Shown: positions 46,209 through 55,438 of the stretch, one piece after another
Layout: the number at the start of each line of letters is the position of its first letter
Position numbering within the stretch: the stretch's first letter is position 1
From: Acetobacter musti
Lineage (GTDB): Bacteria; Pseudomonadota; Alphaproteobacteria; Acetobacterales; Acetobacteraceae
Length of the DNA: 64,000 nt
Direction: 5' to 3'
NCBI RefSeq assembly: GCF_011516835.1
Contig: NZ_WOTB01000002.1
Coordinates: 230,074 to 294,073 of the forward strand
The notes under the pieces: generated by a model
What the model was told of the DNA's origin: nothing
What the model saw: the letters and a program-made list of their open reading frames with translations, nothing else
Database searches by the model: none
Program-made: the position numbers and the translations under genes

Positions 46209-46243
46209 GCTGGCAGGCCGGGCATCATGCCCGGCCTGCCAGC
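46209..46243 (+). other. Perfect 15-base-pair hairpin after the DUF1328 gene
   Basis: GCTGGCAGGCCGGGC pairs perfectly with GCCCGGCCTGCCAGC (loop atcat), starting one base after the stop codon. There is no T-run on either side. Confidence 0.6.
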
Positions 46244-46276
46244 AAATACGAGACAGAAGATACGAGAAAACCAGTA

Positions 46277-46316
46277 CAAAAAAGGCTGCCGTCCCGCAGG
46301 ACAGCAGCCTTTTTTG
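46277..46316. terminator. Bidirectional terminator
   Basis: AAAAAAGGCTGC with GCAGCCTTTTTT and an inner stem GTCC/GGAC. The A-run and T-run make it usable by the plus-strand DUF1328 gene and the minus-strand XRE regulator gene. Confidence 0.9.
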
Positions 46317-46382
46317 CGTAATAACCGGACTGCGTCGCACCGGTTCCTGATGGCGGAAAATTAATATCAGCAGTCAGACCGG

Positions 46383-46952
46383 TCATTCCACCGTGGTCCG
46401 CACGAACCGGACCAGATCCTCGCCGATATTGACGTAGCTGTAAGCCTGCGCGCTGCTGTAAATCGCGAAATCCCCGGCGGCAACCGTCAGCGTCTCCGGC
46501 CCCAGATCGATGCGAAGCGTCCCTTCGGTCACATAAGTCATCTCCTGCCATCCCGGCGGATCGGGCTCGGCATGATAGGAATCACCCGGCCCCAGCGACC
46601 ATAACCAGAGCTGCGCTTCACGACGGGCCGCTACGCTGCCCAGCAGCACGCCCTCGCTCCCTGCCACCCTGCCTCGCCAGGCCAGCGCCCTGATCCGGCG
46701 CGGTTCCGCCTGCGGATCGGAAACCATCTGCACGAAATTCGTGCCCAGCGCCTCCGCCAGCCGGTCCAGGCTGGCAAGGCTGATATTGGTGTCGCCCCCT
46801 TCGAGACTGACAATCGTACGGCGACTCAGCCCCGACGCTTTCGCGAGCGCGTCCTGACTCATGCCCGCATCTTTGCGAAGACGCCGCAGATTCCAGCCAA
46901 GATGAGAGAGAACACCCTCTCCCTGGGGTTGATTGTGCATTATAGTGCTCAT
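46383..46952 (-). CDS. XRE-family regulator with C-terminal cupin domain
   Basis: 189 residues: a helix-turn-helix domain (about 15-70; LRRLRKDAGMSQDALAKASGLSRRTIVSLE) and a cupin domain (about 105-187; PGWQEMTYVTEGTLRIDLG..., AAGDFAIYSS). Such regulators commonly control a neighbouring metabolic or transport gene and sense a small ligand in the cupin. It is divergent from the DMT transporter gene with only 14 bases between start codons. No ribosome-binding site precedes the ATG, so the mRNA may be leaderless; an alternative ATG is at 46940. Confidence 0.9.
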   Translation of the reverse strand: MSTIMHNQPQGEGVLSHLGWNLRRLRKDAGMSQDALAKASGLSRRTIVSLEGGDTNISLASLDRLAEALGTNFVQMVSDPQAEPRRIRALAWRGRVAGSEGVLLGSVAARREAQLWLWSLGPGDSYHAEPDPPGWQEMTYVTEGTLRIDLGPETLTVAAGDFAIYSSAQAYSYVNIGEDLVRFVRTTVE

Positions 46953-46976
46953 ATATACCGCGCATTATGTTGCACA
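46934..46976. promoter_or_regulatory. Operator-like inverted repeat between the XRE-cupin and DMT genes
   Basis: TGTGCATTATAGTGC (46934-46948) and GCATTATGTTGCACA (46962-46976) match as an inverted repeat at 12 of 15 positions, separated by 13 bases. It covers both start codons. Confidence 0.55.
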
Positions 46977-47902
46977 CATCCCCTGATCGCAAGCAGTACG
47001 GCTTCAGACCGACCCGCCAGGAAATGGCACTGGTGGGCATCACCATGCTGTGGGGAGCGTCGTTTCTCATCACGCAGACAGGGATGCAGTATAGCGGACC
47101 TCTGTTCTTTGTGGGCGTCCGTTTTCTCACGGCCGGCGCCATCACTCTCGCGCTGTTCCTGAAGACTATGCGCGACGTCACCCGGCGCGAACTGATCGCC
47201 GGCGCCGCGATCGGCCTGTCGATCTGCCTCGGCTGCGGCCTCCAGAGCTACGGGCTGCAGACCATCACCAGCAGCCAGTCAGCCTTCCTGACCGCGCTCT
47301 ACGTGCCCATCGTCCCGCTGATGCAGTGGTTCGTGCTCCGCAAAGCCCCGCATGTCATGACCTGGGGCGGAATCGGCCTCGCCTTCATGGGACTCATGCT
47401 GCTCGCCGGACCCGGCGCCCATCACATAGGCCCGGGCCGGGGCGAGATCGCAACCCTGCTCGGCACGGTCGCAATGGCCGCCGAAATCATCCTGATCGGC
47501 CGTTTCGCAACCCAGGTCGACAGTCGCCGCGTCACCGTCGTGCAGCTGCTCTGCGCCGGCCTGTTCTCCCTGCTGTTCATGCCGCTCACCGGCGAGGCAG
47601 TGCCATCCTGCACCCCCGTCTGGGCAGCCTGCGCCATCGGTCTCGGCGTCGCGAGCGTCATCATCCAGCTCACCATGAACTGGGCACAGAAAGTCGTCTC
47701 CCCGACCCGGGCAACGATCATCTACGCCGGCGAACCGGTCTGGGGCGGCATCGTCGGCCGCCTCGCCGGCGACAGCCTGCCCTCGCTGGCCCTGCTCGGC
47801 GGCGCCTTCATCATCGCCGGCGTGGTCGCAAGCGAATGGCGCCCGAAATTCGCCTCCGCGCCCGGAAGACGTTCCAAAGCAAGATCCGACGTCGCGATCT
47901 GA
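46967..47902 (+). CDS. DMT-superfamily transporter (EamA type)
   Basis: 311 residues with about ten membrane helices in two EamA repeats; the first begins MLWGASFLITQTGMQYSGPLFFVGVRFL. EamA proteins generally export amino acids or metabolites. Expected to be controlled by the adjacent XRE-cupin protein. The start at 46967 lies inside the operator; an internal ATG at 47024 is possible. Confidence 0.87.
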   Translation: MLHTSPDRKQYGFRPTRQEMALVGITMLWGASFLITQTGMQYSGPLFFVGVRFLTAGAITLALFLKTMRDVTRRELIAGAAIGLSICLGCGLQSYGLQTITSSQSAFLTALYVPIVPLMQWFVLRKAPHVMTWGGIGLAFMGLMLLAGPGAHHIGPGRGEIATLLGTVAMAAEIILIGRFATQVDSRRVTVVQLLCAGLFSLLFMPLTGEAVPSCTPVWAACAIGLGVASVIIQLTMNWAQKVVSPTRATIIYAGEPVWGGIVGRLAGDSLPSLALLGGAFIIAGVVASEWRPKFASAPGRRSKARSDVAI

Positions 47903-47997
47903 CCAGCCCCGCCATCACCCTCACAAACCCTATAAGCAAAAAATTCACACTGACCCCGTAACCAGACCGGAACACGTCAATCCGGTGCGGGGCCATT

Positions 47998-49149
47998 ATG
48001 AGATACTGCGTTGTCGGGGGAGGGTTCAGCGGCGCCATCGTCGCACGCCATCTCGCTGAAAAAGGTCGCCAGGTCCTCCTGATCGACGAACGCGCCCATC
48101 CGGGCGGCAACTGTCACACTGAGCGCGATGCGTCCACCGGCGTCATGGTCCACCGCTACGGACCACATATTTTCCACACGGCCGATCGCCGCGCCTGGGA
48201 TTACGTCAGACGCTTCGGAACATTCCATCCCTACATCAATCGCGTGAAAGCGGTCTCACAGGGAAAAATCTACACGCTCCCGATCAGTCTTCTCACGATC
48301 AACCAGTTCTTCGGCACCACCATGGGACCCGCCGAAGCCCGCCGGTTCATCGCCGGAAAAGCCGACCGCACGATTACGGAACCCCGTAATTTCGAGGAAC
48401 AGGCCCTGTCCATGATCGGTCCCGATCTCTACCGGGCTTTCTTTTACGGCTACACCCGCAAGCAATGGGGCATCGAGCCCGCCGAACTCCCGGCCTCGAT
48501 CCTGAAAAGGCTCCCCGTCCGCTTCAGCTACGACGACAATTATTTCACCCACCCCTGGCAGGGCATCCCCGAGGCCGGCTACACGGCGGTCATCCGGAAT
48601 ATCCTGTCCGTCCCCGGTCTTGAAATCCGCCTGGGAGCCCGTTTCGAGGATATCGAAGAACCTTTCGCTCACGTCTTCTATACTGGCCCGCTCGACCGCT
48701 TCTTCGGGTTCCGCAACGGAAGACTCGGATACCGGACGCTGGATTTCGAACGATTCGAAGGGGAGGGCGATTACCAGGGCACGGCAGTCATGAATTACTG
48801 CGACGAGACAACGCCCTGGACACGCATCTCCGAGCACAGACATTTCGCGCCATGGGAAAACATAACATCCGGCAGAACCGTCTGTTTTAAAGAATTCAGC
48901 CGTCTTTCAGGCCGGAACGATATTCCGTACTATCCGATCCGGCTCGTCGACGAGAAGAAAATGCTCGGTGAGTACCTCTCCATGGCCCGCGCCACAGCCG
49001 GCGTCTCGTTTCTCGGCCGTCTCGGAACCTATCGTTATCTCGATATGGACGTGACGGTCTCCGAAGCCCTGAGCGCCTGTGACCTGATCAACCAGACACT
49101 CGAATCCGGCCAGCAACTGCCCGCCTTCTTTACGGACCTGACGGCCTGA
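47998..49149 (+). CDS. glf: UDP-galactopyranose mutase
   Basis: Converts UDP-galactopyranose to UDP-galactofuranose for surface polysaccharides. 383 residues with the FAD-binding GGGFSG (7-12), HPGGNCHTE (34-42), RYGPHIFHT (53-61) and the mutase signature FYGYTRKQWGIEPAELPASILKRLPVRFSYDDNYF. It stands alone: no glycosyltransferases or polysaccharide export genes are adjacent, so the galactofuranose acceptor is unknown. Confidence 0.94.
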   Translation: MRYCVVGGGFSGAIVARHLAEKGRQVLLIDERAHPGGNCHTERDASTGVMVHRYGPHIFHTADRRAWDYVRRFGTFHPYINRVKAVSQGKIYTLPISLLTINQFFGTTMGPAEARRFIAGKADRTITEPRNFEEQALSMIGPDLYRAFFYGYTRKQWGIEPAELPASILKRLPVRFSYDDNYFTHPWQGIPEAGYTAVIRNILSVPGLEIRLGARFEDIEEPFAHVFYTGPLDRFFGFRNGRLGYRTLDFERFEGEGDYQGTAVMNYCDETTPWTRISEHRHFAPWENITSGRTVCFKEFSRLSGRNDIPYYPIRLVDEKKMLGEYLSMARATAGVSFLGRLGTYRYLDMDVTVSEALSACDLINQTLESGQQLPAFFTDLTA

Positions 49150-49471
49150 TCGTCCGTAATCCGGTAAGCCGTGCTCCGATCTTCATCGACTTCCCAAGGC
49201 TGCCGATGACGGAGGCATCTCAGGATGTTCCGGCAATACTTAAAACAAACGCAGACTCTCTGCTTCCCGTCTCATCGAAAACAAAGGCATTTATGTATTT
49301 GCCAGCAGGAGACAAAGCAGGGCTCCGCCCTTCATTTCTTTAATTTAACAAATCGGGATCAAAGGGACTGCGTCCCTTTGTGGGGCTCGGGGCAAAGCCC
49401 CGAAAAGCTACCCCCGCCTGCATTCGCAAAACACATAAACGCCAAAACAGGGTCCCGGCACCAGGTCCGTC
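49150..49471. other. Convergent intergenic region holding an R2 element
   Basis: The 322 bases between glf and trpA contain the R2 element at 49286-49443. The first 135 bases show no gene or terminator. Confidence 0.5.
49286..49443 (+). repeat. R2 interspersed repeat, copy 2, with terminal inverted repeats
   Basis: Left end GGCATTTATGTATTTGC and right end (reverse complement) GGCGTTTATGTGTTTTGC form an imperfect terminal inverted repeat. Inside are GGGC-tcc-GCCC, AAAGGGAC-tgc-GTCCCTTT and CGGGGC-aaa-GCCCCG hairpins. The 126-base stretch 49318-49443 aligns end to end with 59954-60079 at roughly 80% identity. MITE-like; no coding capacity. Confidence 0.7.
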
Positions 49472-50293
49472 TCAGCCCCCCTGCCGAACCGCCTTCGCCA
49501 GCCCCCGCAACTGCGCCAGCACCGCCGGCACCGTCTCCGCCGTCGCGTGCCCCTCCGCATCCAGCGTCCCGGCCAGCGTCGCCAGCAGCGCCGACGCCAC
49601 CACAGCCCCGTCCGCAATCCGTGACGCCTCAGCCGCCTGCTCCGGTGTGCGAATGCCAAAGCCAATCGCAACCGGCAGTTCCGTCGCCGCCCGCAGCCGG
49701 GGCAGAGCCGCCTCAAGATCAGCGACGCTCGCCGAACGCGTGCCGGTAATCCCCGTGATACTCACATAATAAACAAACCCGGAGGCATGGCTCAGCACCA
49801 GCTTCAGTCGCTCGTCATCCGTCGTCGGCGCAACCAGACGGATAATGTCCAGCCCGTTCTCCGCCGCGCAGGCGCGCATCACGCTGCCTTCCTCCGGTGG
49901 CATATCGACAATAATCAGCCCGTCGATCCCGGCCCGCGACGCATCCTCGCAAAACCGCAGCATCCCGTAGACCTCGATGGGATTGAGATACCCCATCAGA
50001 ATCACCGGCGTATCGGAATCATTCTTGCGAAACGCCCGCACCATCTCAAACAGACGCGGCAGCGTCGCCCCCGCCTTCAGTCCGCGACGCGCCGCCTGCT
50101 GAATGACCGGCCCGTCCGCCGAGGGGTCCGAAAACGGCATGCCGATCTCAATCAGATCCGCTCCCGCTTCCGGCATCGCCCGAAACAGCTCAAGCGAGGT
50201 CTCGAAATCCGGATCGCAGGCCTCAAGATACGGAATCAGCGCCCCGCGCCCGGCTTCCTTCAGTGCCGCAAAACGGCGTGCAATGCGGCTCAC
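49472..50293 (-). CDS. trpA: Tryptophan synthase alpha subunit
   Basis: Cleaves indole-3-glycerol phosphate; 273 residues. Catalytic Glu49 ([11 protein letters not shown]) and Asp60 ([10 protein letters not shown]) are present, and [10 protein letters not shown] near the C-terminus binds phosphate. Starts with GTG at 50293 overlapping the trpB stop (GTGA). Confidence 0.97.
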   Translation of the reverse strand: MSRIARRFAALKEAGRGALIPYLEACDPDFETSLELFRAMPEAGADLIEIGMPFSDPSADGPVIQQAARRGLKAGATLPRLFEMVRAFRKNDSDTPVILMGYLNPIEVYGMLRFCEDASRAGIDGLIIVDMPPEEGSVMRACAAENGLDIIRLVAPTTDDERLKLVLSHASGFVYYVSITGITGTRSASVADLEAALPRLRAATELPVAIGFGIRTPEQAAEASRIADGAVVASALLATLAGTLDAEGHATAETVPAVLAQLRGLAKAVRQGG

Positions 50294-51513
50294 AACGTCA
50301 CTCCCAGATGATCGGCAACCGTGTTGATGTCCTTGTCACCCCGACCGGAAATATTGATGACCAGCAGCGTCTCCGGACTCAGCGCCGGCGCGATCTTCGT
50401 CGCGTACGCAATGGCATGAGCGGATTCCAGCGCGGGGATAATGCCCTCCGTCCGCGTGCAGAGCTGAAACGCCTCCAGCGCCTCATCATCCGTCGCACCG
50501 ACATACTCCGCCCGGCCGATCTCATGCAGCCAGGAATGTTCCGGCCCGACCCCCGGATAATCCAGCCCCGCGCTGATCGAATGCGCCTCGTCGATCTGCC
50601 CGTTCTCATCCTGCAGCAGATAGGTCCGGTTGCCATGCAGCACACCCCGCGACCCGCGCTCGATCGAGGCCGCCGTTTTGCCGCTGTCCAGCCCATGCCC
50701 GGCCGCCTCGACACCAATCAGCCGAACCGAAGGATCATCGAGAAACGGATGGAAAATCCCCATCGCATTGGAACCGCCGCCAATCGCCGCGACAATCACA
50801 TCCGGCAGACGCCCTTCCTTCTCCCGCATCTGCGCTTTCGTCTCATCGCCGATCACGCTCTGAAAATCGCGCACCATCGCAGGATAGGGATGCGGCCCCG
50901 CCACCGTCCCGACCAGAAAATAGGTGTCGTGAACATTCGCCACCCAGTCCCGCATCGCCTCGTTCATCGCATCCTTCAGCGTGCCCGCGCCCGCCGTCAC
51001 CGGAATCACCTCGGCGCCCAGCAGCTTCATCCGGAACACATTCGGCTGCTGCCGCACCACATCGGTCGCGCCCATGTAGATCACGCACTGCATCCCGAAC
51101 AGCGCACACACCGTCGCCGTCGCCACGCCATGCTGCCCCGCGCCGGTCTCCGCCACGATCCGCTTCCGCCCCATCCGGCGCGCCAGCAGGATCTGCCCCA
51201 TCACGTTGTTCAGCTTGTGCGAGCCGGTGTGGTTCAGCTCCTCGCGCTTCATGTAGAGCTTCGCGCCACCGCAATGCTCCGTCAGACGCCGCGCAAACCA
51301 CAGCGGGGAAGGGCGCCCGACATAATCCTTCAGATAAAACGCCAGCTCTTTGTGAAACGCCGGGTCCGCTTTCGCCGCTTCGTAAGCCGCTTCCAGCTCC
51401 AGGATCAGCGGCATCAGCGTCTCGGCGACAAACCGCCCGCCAAGCCCGTCCCCGAAATGACCCGATGCGTCCGGTCCGTTTCGCAGACTGTTCGTTCTCG
51501 TGCTGTCCGTCAT
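50290..51513 (-). CDS. trpB: Tryptophan synthase beta subunit
   Basis: PLP enzyme joining indole and serine; 407 residues from the chosen start. The PLP lysine is Lys100 in [10 protein letters not shown]; the phosphate-binding GGGSNAMG is near residue 235. Start 51513 ([12 protein letters not shown]) is preferred; the frame is open to 51603 but without similarity. trpF, the usual upstream partner, is not here. Confidence 0.96.
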   Translation of the reverse strand: MTDSTRTNSLRNGPDASGHFGDGLGGRFVAETLMPLILELEAAYEAAKADPAFHKELAFYLKDYVGRPSPLWFARRLTEHCGGAKLYMKREELNHTGSHKLNNVMGQILLARRMGRKRIVAETGAGQHGVATATVCALFGMQCVIYMGATDVVRQQPNVFRMKLLGAEVIPVTAGAGTLKDAMNEAMRDWVANVHDTYFLVGTVAGPHPYPAMVRDFQSVIGDETKAQMREKEGRLPDVIVAAIGGGSNAMGIFHPFLDDPSVRLIGVEAAGHGLDSGKTAASIERGSRGVLHGNRTYLLQDENGQIDEAHSISAGLDYPGVGPEHSWLHEIGRAEYVGATDDEALEAFQLCTRTEGIIPALESAHAIAYATKIAPALSPETLLVINISGRGDKDINTVADHLGVTL

Positions 51514-51733
51514 GCCTGTACCGATCTCTGCTGCCTGCGCCCGCGCCACGGGCGGGGGCCGTGTGGTCAGGCGGTATAACAGAGGCACAGGGAAAGCGTC
51601 CATGCGGCGTCGCTCCCGAACCGGCCACGCTCCGTTCCCGGCGCGACCCCGTCAGCCCTCTTCCAAAACCCGCCCCGCCGCAGCCAGGCCGCCACAGTCG
51701 GCCCACTACTGGCAGCCCGCCACTGGCAGCCCG

Positions 51734-52942
51734 TCAGATCCGCTTCGGCTGTTCCATGCCGGACGATCGCAGCTCCGTCATGTAAAGAAGCAGACTCACA
51801 AGAACCAGGCCGGCTCCGGTCAGGCTCGTCAGCCCCCAGCCGCCGTGAAAATACGTCCAGGCGCCAAGAGTCGATCCCGCCGCGCCCCCCATGAATATCA
51901 CAGTCATATAGGCCGCGTTCAGCCGCCCGCGCGCATCGTCGCTGAGACTGTAGACAACCCGCTGACTGACGACCTGATTCGCCTGCACCGCCGTGTCCAG
52001 CGTAATCGCGGCGATCACCAGAACACCCATCGCCCCGGCGGAAGCCGCCCATCCCGACACCGCCCAGGACAGCATCGCAACGCACATCGCCATCCCCGTC
52101 ACCAGACGCGTGTGCCCCCGATCCGCGAGCCGCCCCGCAAAAGGCGCCGACAACGCCCCGCCCGCGCCAGCCAGAGCAAAGGCCGCGATGGCCTGCTGAC
52201 TCAGTCCGAACCGGTCGTGCAGCATCAGCGGAACACCCGTCCAGAACATGTTGAACACACCGAACAGCACACCCTGATACGTCATCCGCCGTCGCAGGGT
52301 GCGCGACACCACCAGAAGTCGCAACGTCGAGACAAGCAGGGGCCCGTACCCCATTCGCGGATGCGGATGCCGCACCGGCAGAACCCGCCACAGCAACGCG
52401 AATGTCGCGATCATCAGCCCGTCAGAAACCGCAAACACCGCCCGCCAGCCGAAATGCCCTGCCAGAAAGCTCGCAAGCGGACGCGCCAGCATGATCCCCG
52501 TAATCAGCCCGCCCATGATGTTGCCGATCACCCGCCCGCGCATCGCCGGCGGCGACAGCCAGGTCGCAAGCGGCACCAGCACCTGAGACCCGACGGAGCA
52601 CACGCCAACGGCAAAGGAGGACAGCAGAAAAACGCCTGGCGACGTGCTCGTCAGCACACCGGCCAGACTCAGCACCAGCCCGGCCGTCAGCATCAGGGTC
52701 AGACGCCGGTTTTCAATAATGTCCCCCAGAGACACAAGAAAAAACAGACCCGCTCCATATCCGAGCTGCGTCAGCGTAACGATCGCGCCCGCCCATTGCG
52801 GCGGCACCCGAAGATCCCGCGCGATCGGCCCGGCAAGCGACTGCGCGTAATAGATATTGGCCACCGTCACGCCGCAGACCACGGCGAAAACCAGCGTCAT
52901 CATCGGTGAAAGATGCCCAGGCCGCGGATCAGGACCGGTCAT
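51734..52942 (-). CDS. MFS transporter, drug/arabinose-exporter type
   Basis: 402 residues with twelve likely membrane helices and the MFS loop-2 motif (LGDIIENRR near residue 75). N-terminal VANIYYAQSLAGPIARDL is typical of the YnfM/AraJ-like exporter branch. Substrate unknown. It shares direction with trpBA downstream but is 220 bases from trpB. Confidence 0.88.
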   Translation of the reverse strand: MTGPDPRPGHLSPMMTLVFAVVCGVTVANIYYAQSLAGPIARDLRVPPQWAGAIVTLTQLGYGAGLFFLVSLGDIIENRRLTLMLTAGLVLSLAGVLTSTSPGVFLLSSFAVGVCSVGSQVLVPLATWLSPPAMRGRVIGNIMGGLITGIMLARPLASFLAGHFGWRAVFAVSDGLMIATFALLWRVLPVRHPHPRMGYGPLLVSTLRLLVVSRTLRRRMTYQGVLFGVFNMFWTGVPLMLHDRFGLSQQAIAAFALAGAGGALSAPFAGRLADRGHTRLVTGMAMCVAMLSWAVSGWAASAGAMGVLVIAAITLDTAVQANQVVSQRVVYSLSDDARGRLNAAYMTVIFMGGAAGSTLGAWTYFHGGWGLTSLTGAGLVLVSLLLYMTELRSSGMEQPKRI

Positions 52943-53101
52943 GCCACCCGCCCCGCGCCGGTCGCCCCGGCACCCTTCAGACCGGCATGGTAACAGAAAT
53001 CCCCATATCCGATCCGAATGGCAAAACGCTCCGCGCGGACCACGCCGCCACCGGACACGGACCCTTTCATGACGAAAAGCCCTGACGCACCATAACTCTT
53101 T

Positions 53102-53124
53102 CTTTCATGCCGACTTTCATGCCG
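53102..53124. promoter_or_regulatory. Tandem direct repeat upstream of the MFS gene
   Basis: CTTTCATGCCG occurs twice (53102-53112 and 53114-53124), a 12-base period. It could be a binding site for a tandem-acting regulator of the divergent-side MFS promoter. Confidence 0.35.
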
Positions 53125-53185
53125 GTAATGATACTGAGCAGGTAACGATATGAGCGGAATGCGCCACCCGCAACAGACATAAATC

Positions 53186-53387
53186 GCTGTTTCAAAAGCC
53201 TTAAATGCACAATAATTTCATAACAGACCGATGATGCTGTCTGTTCGCCTGAGCCAGATTCAAAGAAGACATCACGATAAGCCCCTGATAAAAAATAAAA
53301 GTTTTCGGGTGCCGCCTTTTTCAAAAAGCTTCACCAAGAACTTCTTTATAATTTACCTGAAGTTTCACGAGCAGGCTCTGAAACAGG
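53186..53387 (+). repeat. R1 interspersed repeat, copy B
   Basis: Ends GCTGTTTCAAAAG (left) and CTGAAACAGGC (right) form a terminal inverted repeat. The core shares AAAATAAAAGTTTTcGGGTGCC with copies A and C, but lacks about 26 bases between two A5-G runs, as if deleted by slippage between them. Confidence 0.6.
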
Positions 53388-53683
53388 CACCCCGCCATCG
53401 GAGGCCCGTCTCCCTGACGCCCCCCGGCAATCCCGCAGGTCAGAACACCAATGACCGGGAAAGTCTTTTCAGGACAAGGACGCCTCTGAACCCCCTCACC
53501 GGGCCGACCCGGCGTAACAGGACTTCCGAAAACAGAAAATCCTGCCAGTCATTTGAAGATGTTTCAGAACGCCCGCACAGAACCGGCAGAAACGCTCCTC
53601 ACTCCCGCCCGGTCAGTTCCGGAACACCCTGTCCTGCCCACGGTCCGTCCCGAAACCCGCCCGAATTTCCCGAATCCCCCGCC

Positions 53684-55147
53684 TCAGCCCGCGTCAGGCA
53701 GCATCTTGCCAGGATTCATGATCCCCTGCGGATCGATCGCAGCCTTGATCCGCCGCATGACATCCAGCTCAGCCCCGCCGCGCCATTCCGGCATCATATA
53801 CGCCTTGAGCTGCCCGACCCCGTGCTCAGCCGAAAACGATCCGCCAAGATCACGGACAATCGCCGTCACCGCATCCATGATCTCATGATCGCGCGCGAGA
53901 AACGCCGCGCCGTCAGCCCCTTCAGGCTGCACCAGATTGAAGTGAATGTTGCCGTCACCGATATGCCCGAACGGCGCCACCCGAATGCCCGGAACCAGTT
54001 TCTCACACGCCGCCGTCGCCCGGTCGATAAACTCCGGAATCGCCGAAAGCGGCACCGACACATCGTTCTTCACCGATGTTCCGGCCCGTTTCTGCGCTTC
54101 CGAATGCTCTTCACGCAGCTTCCAGAACGCCAGCCGCTGTGCCTCGCTCTCCGCCAGCACCGCGTCGCTGACCAGACCGTCCTCCAGAGCCTTGCCCAGC
54201 ACCTCCTCCATCAGCCCCCGCAGCGTGTCGCCACCACGCGGACTGGCCAGCTCCACCAGCACATAGGCCGGAGACGGCTCAGCCAGCGGCAGCGGCGCAT
54301 CGGGAATCAGCGTGTTGACGAGCTTCATGCTCGGCCCGGACATGAACTCGAACGCCTGAATCGCACTCGGCTCGGCATTGCGGAACGCCGCGAACAGCGC
54401 CAGCGCCGCTTTCGGATCAGCCACGGCACACAGCGCCGTCTCAATGGATTTCGGCTTCGGCTGCAACTGCAGAATCGCACCCGTAATGATCGCAAGCGTG
54501 CCCTCGGAGCCAATGAAAAGCTGCCGCAACGCGTAGCCCGTATTGTCCTTGCGCAGCCGCCGCATCAGGTTCAGCACCCGCCCGTCCGGCAGCACCGCCT
54601 CAAGCCCGAGAACCAGCTCCCGCGCATTGCCATACCGCACCGTGTTGTTGCCGCCCGCATTCGTCGCCAGCACGCCGCCAATCTCCGCCGAACCCTCCGA
54701 CGAAATCGACAGCGGCAGCATCAGCCCCGCATCGAAAGCCGCATCCTGCGCCGCTTTCAGCGTCACGCCGGCGTCGATGCTCATCGTATTGTCGATCCGG
54801 TCGATCTCACGCACCCGGTTCATCCGGCTCGTCAGAATCACCAGCTCCCGGCCGCTCGCATCCGGCGTCGCCCCGCCAACCATGCTCGTGTTGCCACCCT
54901 GCGGCACCACCGGAATCCCATGCGCCGCACACAGCCGCACCGTCTCCGCACAGGCCTCCGTGCTCGCCGGACGCGCCACGGCACACGCCCTGCCATGAAA
55001 CATCCCGCGCCAGTCGGTCAGAAACCCCGCCATGTCCGACGCCTGCGTCAGCAGCCCGCCCGGCCCGAGAATCTTCTCAAGCGCGCTGATCAGAGTATCC
55101 GGAAGGGCGGCAGGGGAGGGGCTGGTCATGGCATCCGTCTCAGACAT
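53684..55147 (-). CDS. FAD-binding oxidoreductase, GlcD / D-2-hydroxyacid dehydrogenase type
   Basis: 487 residues. The PCMH-type FAD domain is clear: VPQGGNTSMVGGATP near residue 68, EIGGVLATNAGGNN, and FIGSEGTLAIIT. The C-terminal domain has the metal/substrate residues in APFGHIGDGNIHFN and SAEHGVGQLK. The family oxidises D-lactate, glycolate or D-2-hydroxyglutarate; the sequence alone does not separate them. The start at 55147 (MSETDAMTSP) is one of two possible (other 55129). The gene is bracketed by R1 repeats on both sides. Confidence 0.87.
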   Translation of the reverse strand: MSETDAMTSPSPAALPDTLISALEKILGPGGLLTQASDMAGFLTDWRGMFHGRACAVARPASTEACAETVRLCAAHGIPVVPQGGNTSMVGGATPDASGRELVILTSRMNRVREIDRIDNTMSIDAGVTLKAAQDAAFDAGLMLPLSISSEGSAEIGGVLATNAGGNNTVRYGNARELVLGLEAVLPDGRVLNLMRRLRKDNTGYALRQLFIGSEGTLAIITGAILQLQPKPKSIETALCAVADPKAALALFAAFRNAEPSAIQAFEFMSGPSMKLVNTLIPDAPLPLAEPSPAYVLVELASPRGGDTLRGLMEEVLGKALEDGLVSDAVLAESEAQRLAFWKLREEHSEAQKRAGTSVKNDVSVPLSAIPEFIDRATAACEKLVPGIRVAPFGHIGDGNIHFNLVQPEGADGAAFLARDHEIMDAVTAIVRDLGGSFSAEHGVGQLKAYMMPEWRGGAELDVMRRIKAAIDPQGIMNPGKMLPDAG

Positions 55148-55312
55148 GAAAAAAACCGGAACACGCTGCCCCGCATGGACAGCGGAGCAAAACACACCCG
55201 ATCCCCGCCGTTTGTCACGCAAACAGCGCGAACGCCACCCTCCACGCCTCACGCGCCGATCAATTCCCGTTAATTCCCATCCCGGACGGCCTCAAAGACC
55301 CCCTCAGACCAG

Positions 55313-55435
55313 GCCCCTGATAAAAACAGAAGTTTTTGGGTGCCGCCTTTTTCCAAAAAGGCGTCGTTTCCTGAAGCTTTCCAAAAAGCTCCGCCAGAAA
55401 CGTCTTCATAACTGACGGGAAGATTTCACGGGCAG
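55313..55435 (+). repeat. R1 interspersed repeat, copy C (core, ends missing)
   Basis: Shares gcccctgataaaaa, AAGTTTTTGGGTGCCGCC, the T/A hairpin and the GAAGCTTTCC...CTTCATAA segment with copies A and B. The outer GACTGTTTC ends are not present. It ends 4 bases before the next gene's stop codon. Confidence 0.6.
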
Positions 55436-55438
55436 CCG

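Larger units (their letters stand above)
52943..53683. other. 741-base intergenic region with an R1 element
   Basis: Contains the 11-base direct repeats (53102-53124), R1 copy B (53186-53387), and about 295 bases (53388-53683) with nothing recognisable. Short reading frames over the repeat have no support. Confidence 0.5.

Noticed and set aside
53067..53324. 85-codon minus-strand frame beginning MKKAAPENFYF
   Set aside because: It reads through R1 copy B; the frame is not kept in copies A and C, and no ribosome-binding site is present.
53231..55273. Long open frame of about 680 codons on the plus strand opposite the GlcD-type gene
   Set aside because: Arg/Pro/His-rich translation with no domain; the minus-strand frame has full family motifs. 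It arises from GC-biased third positions.
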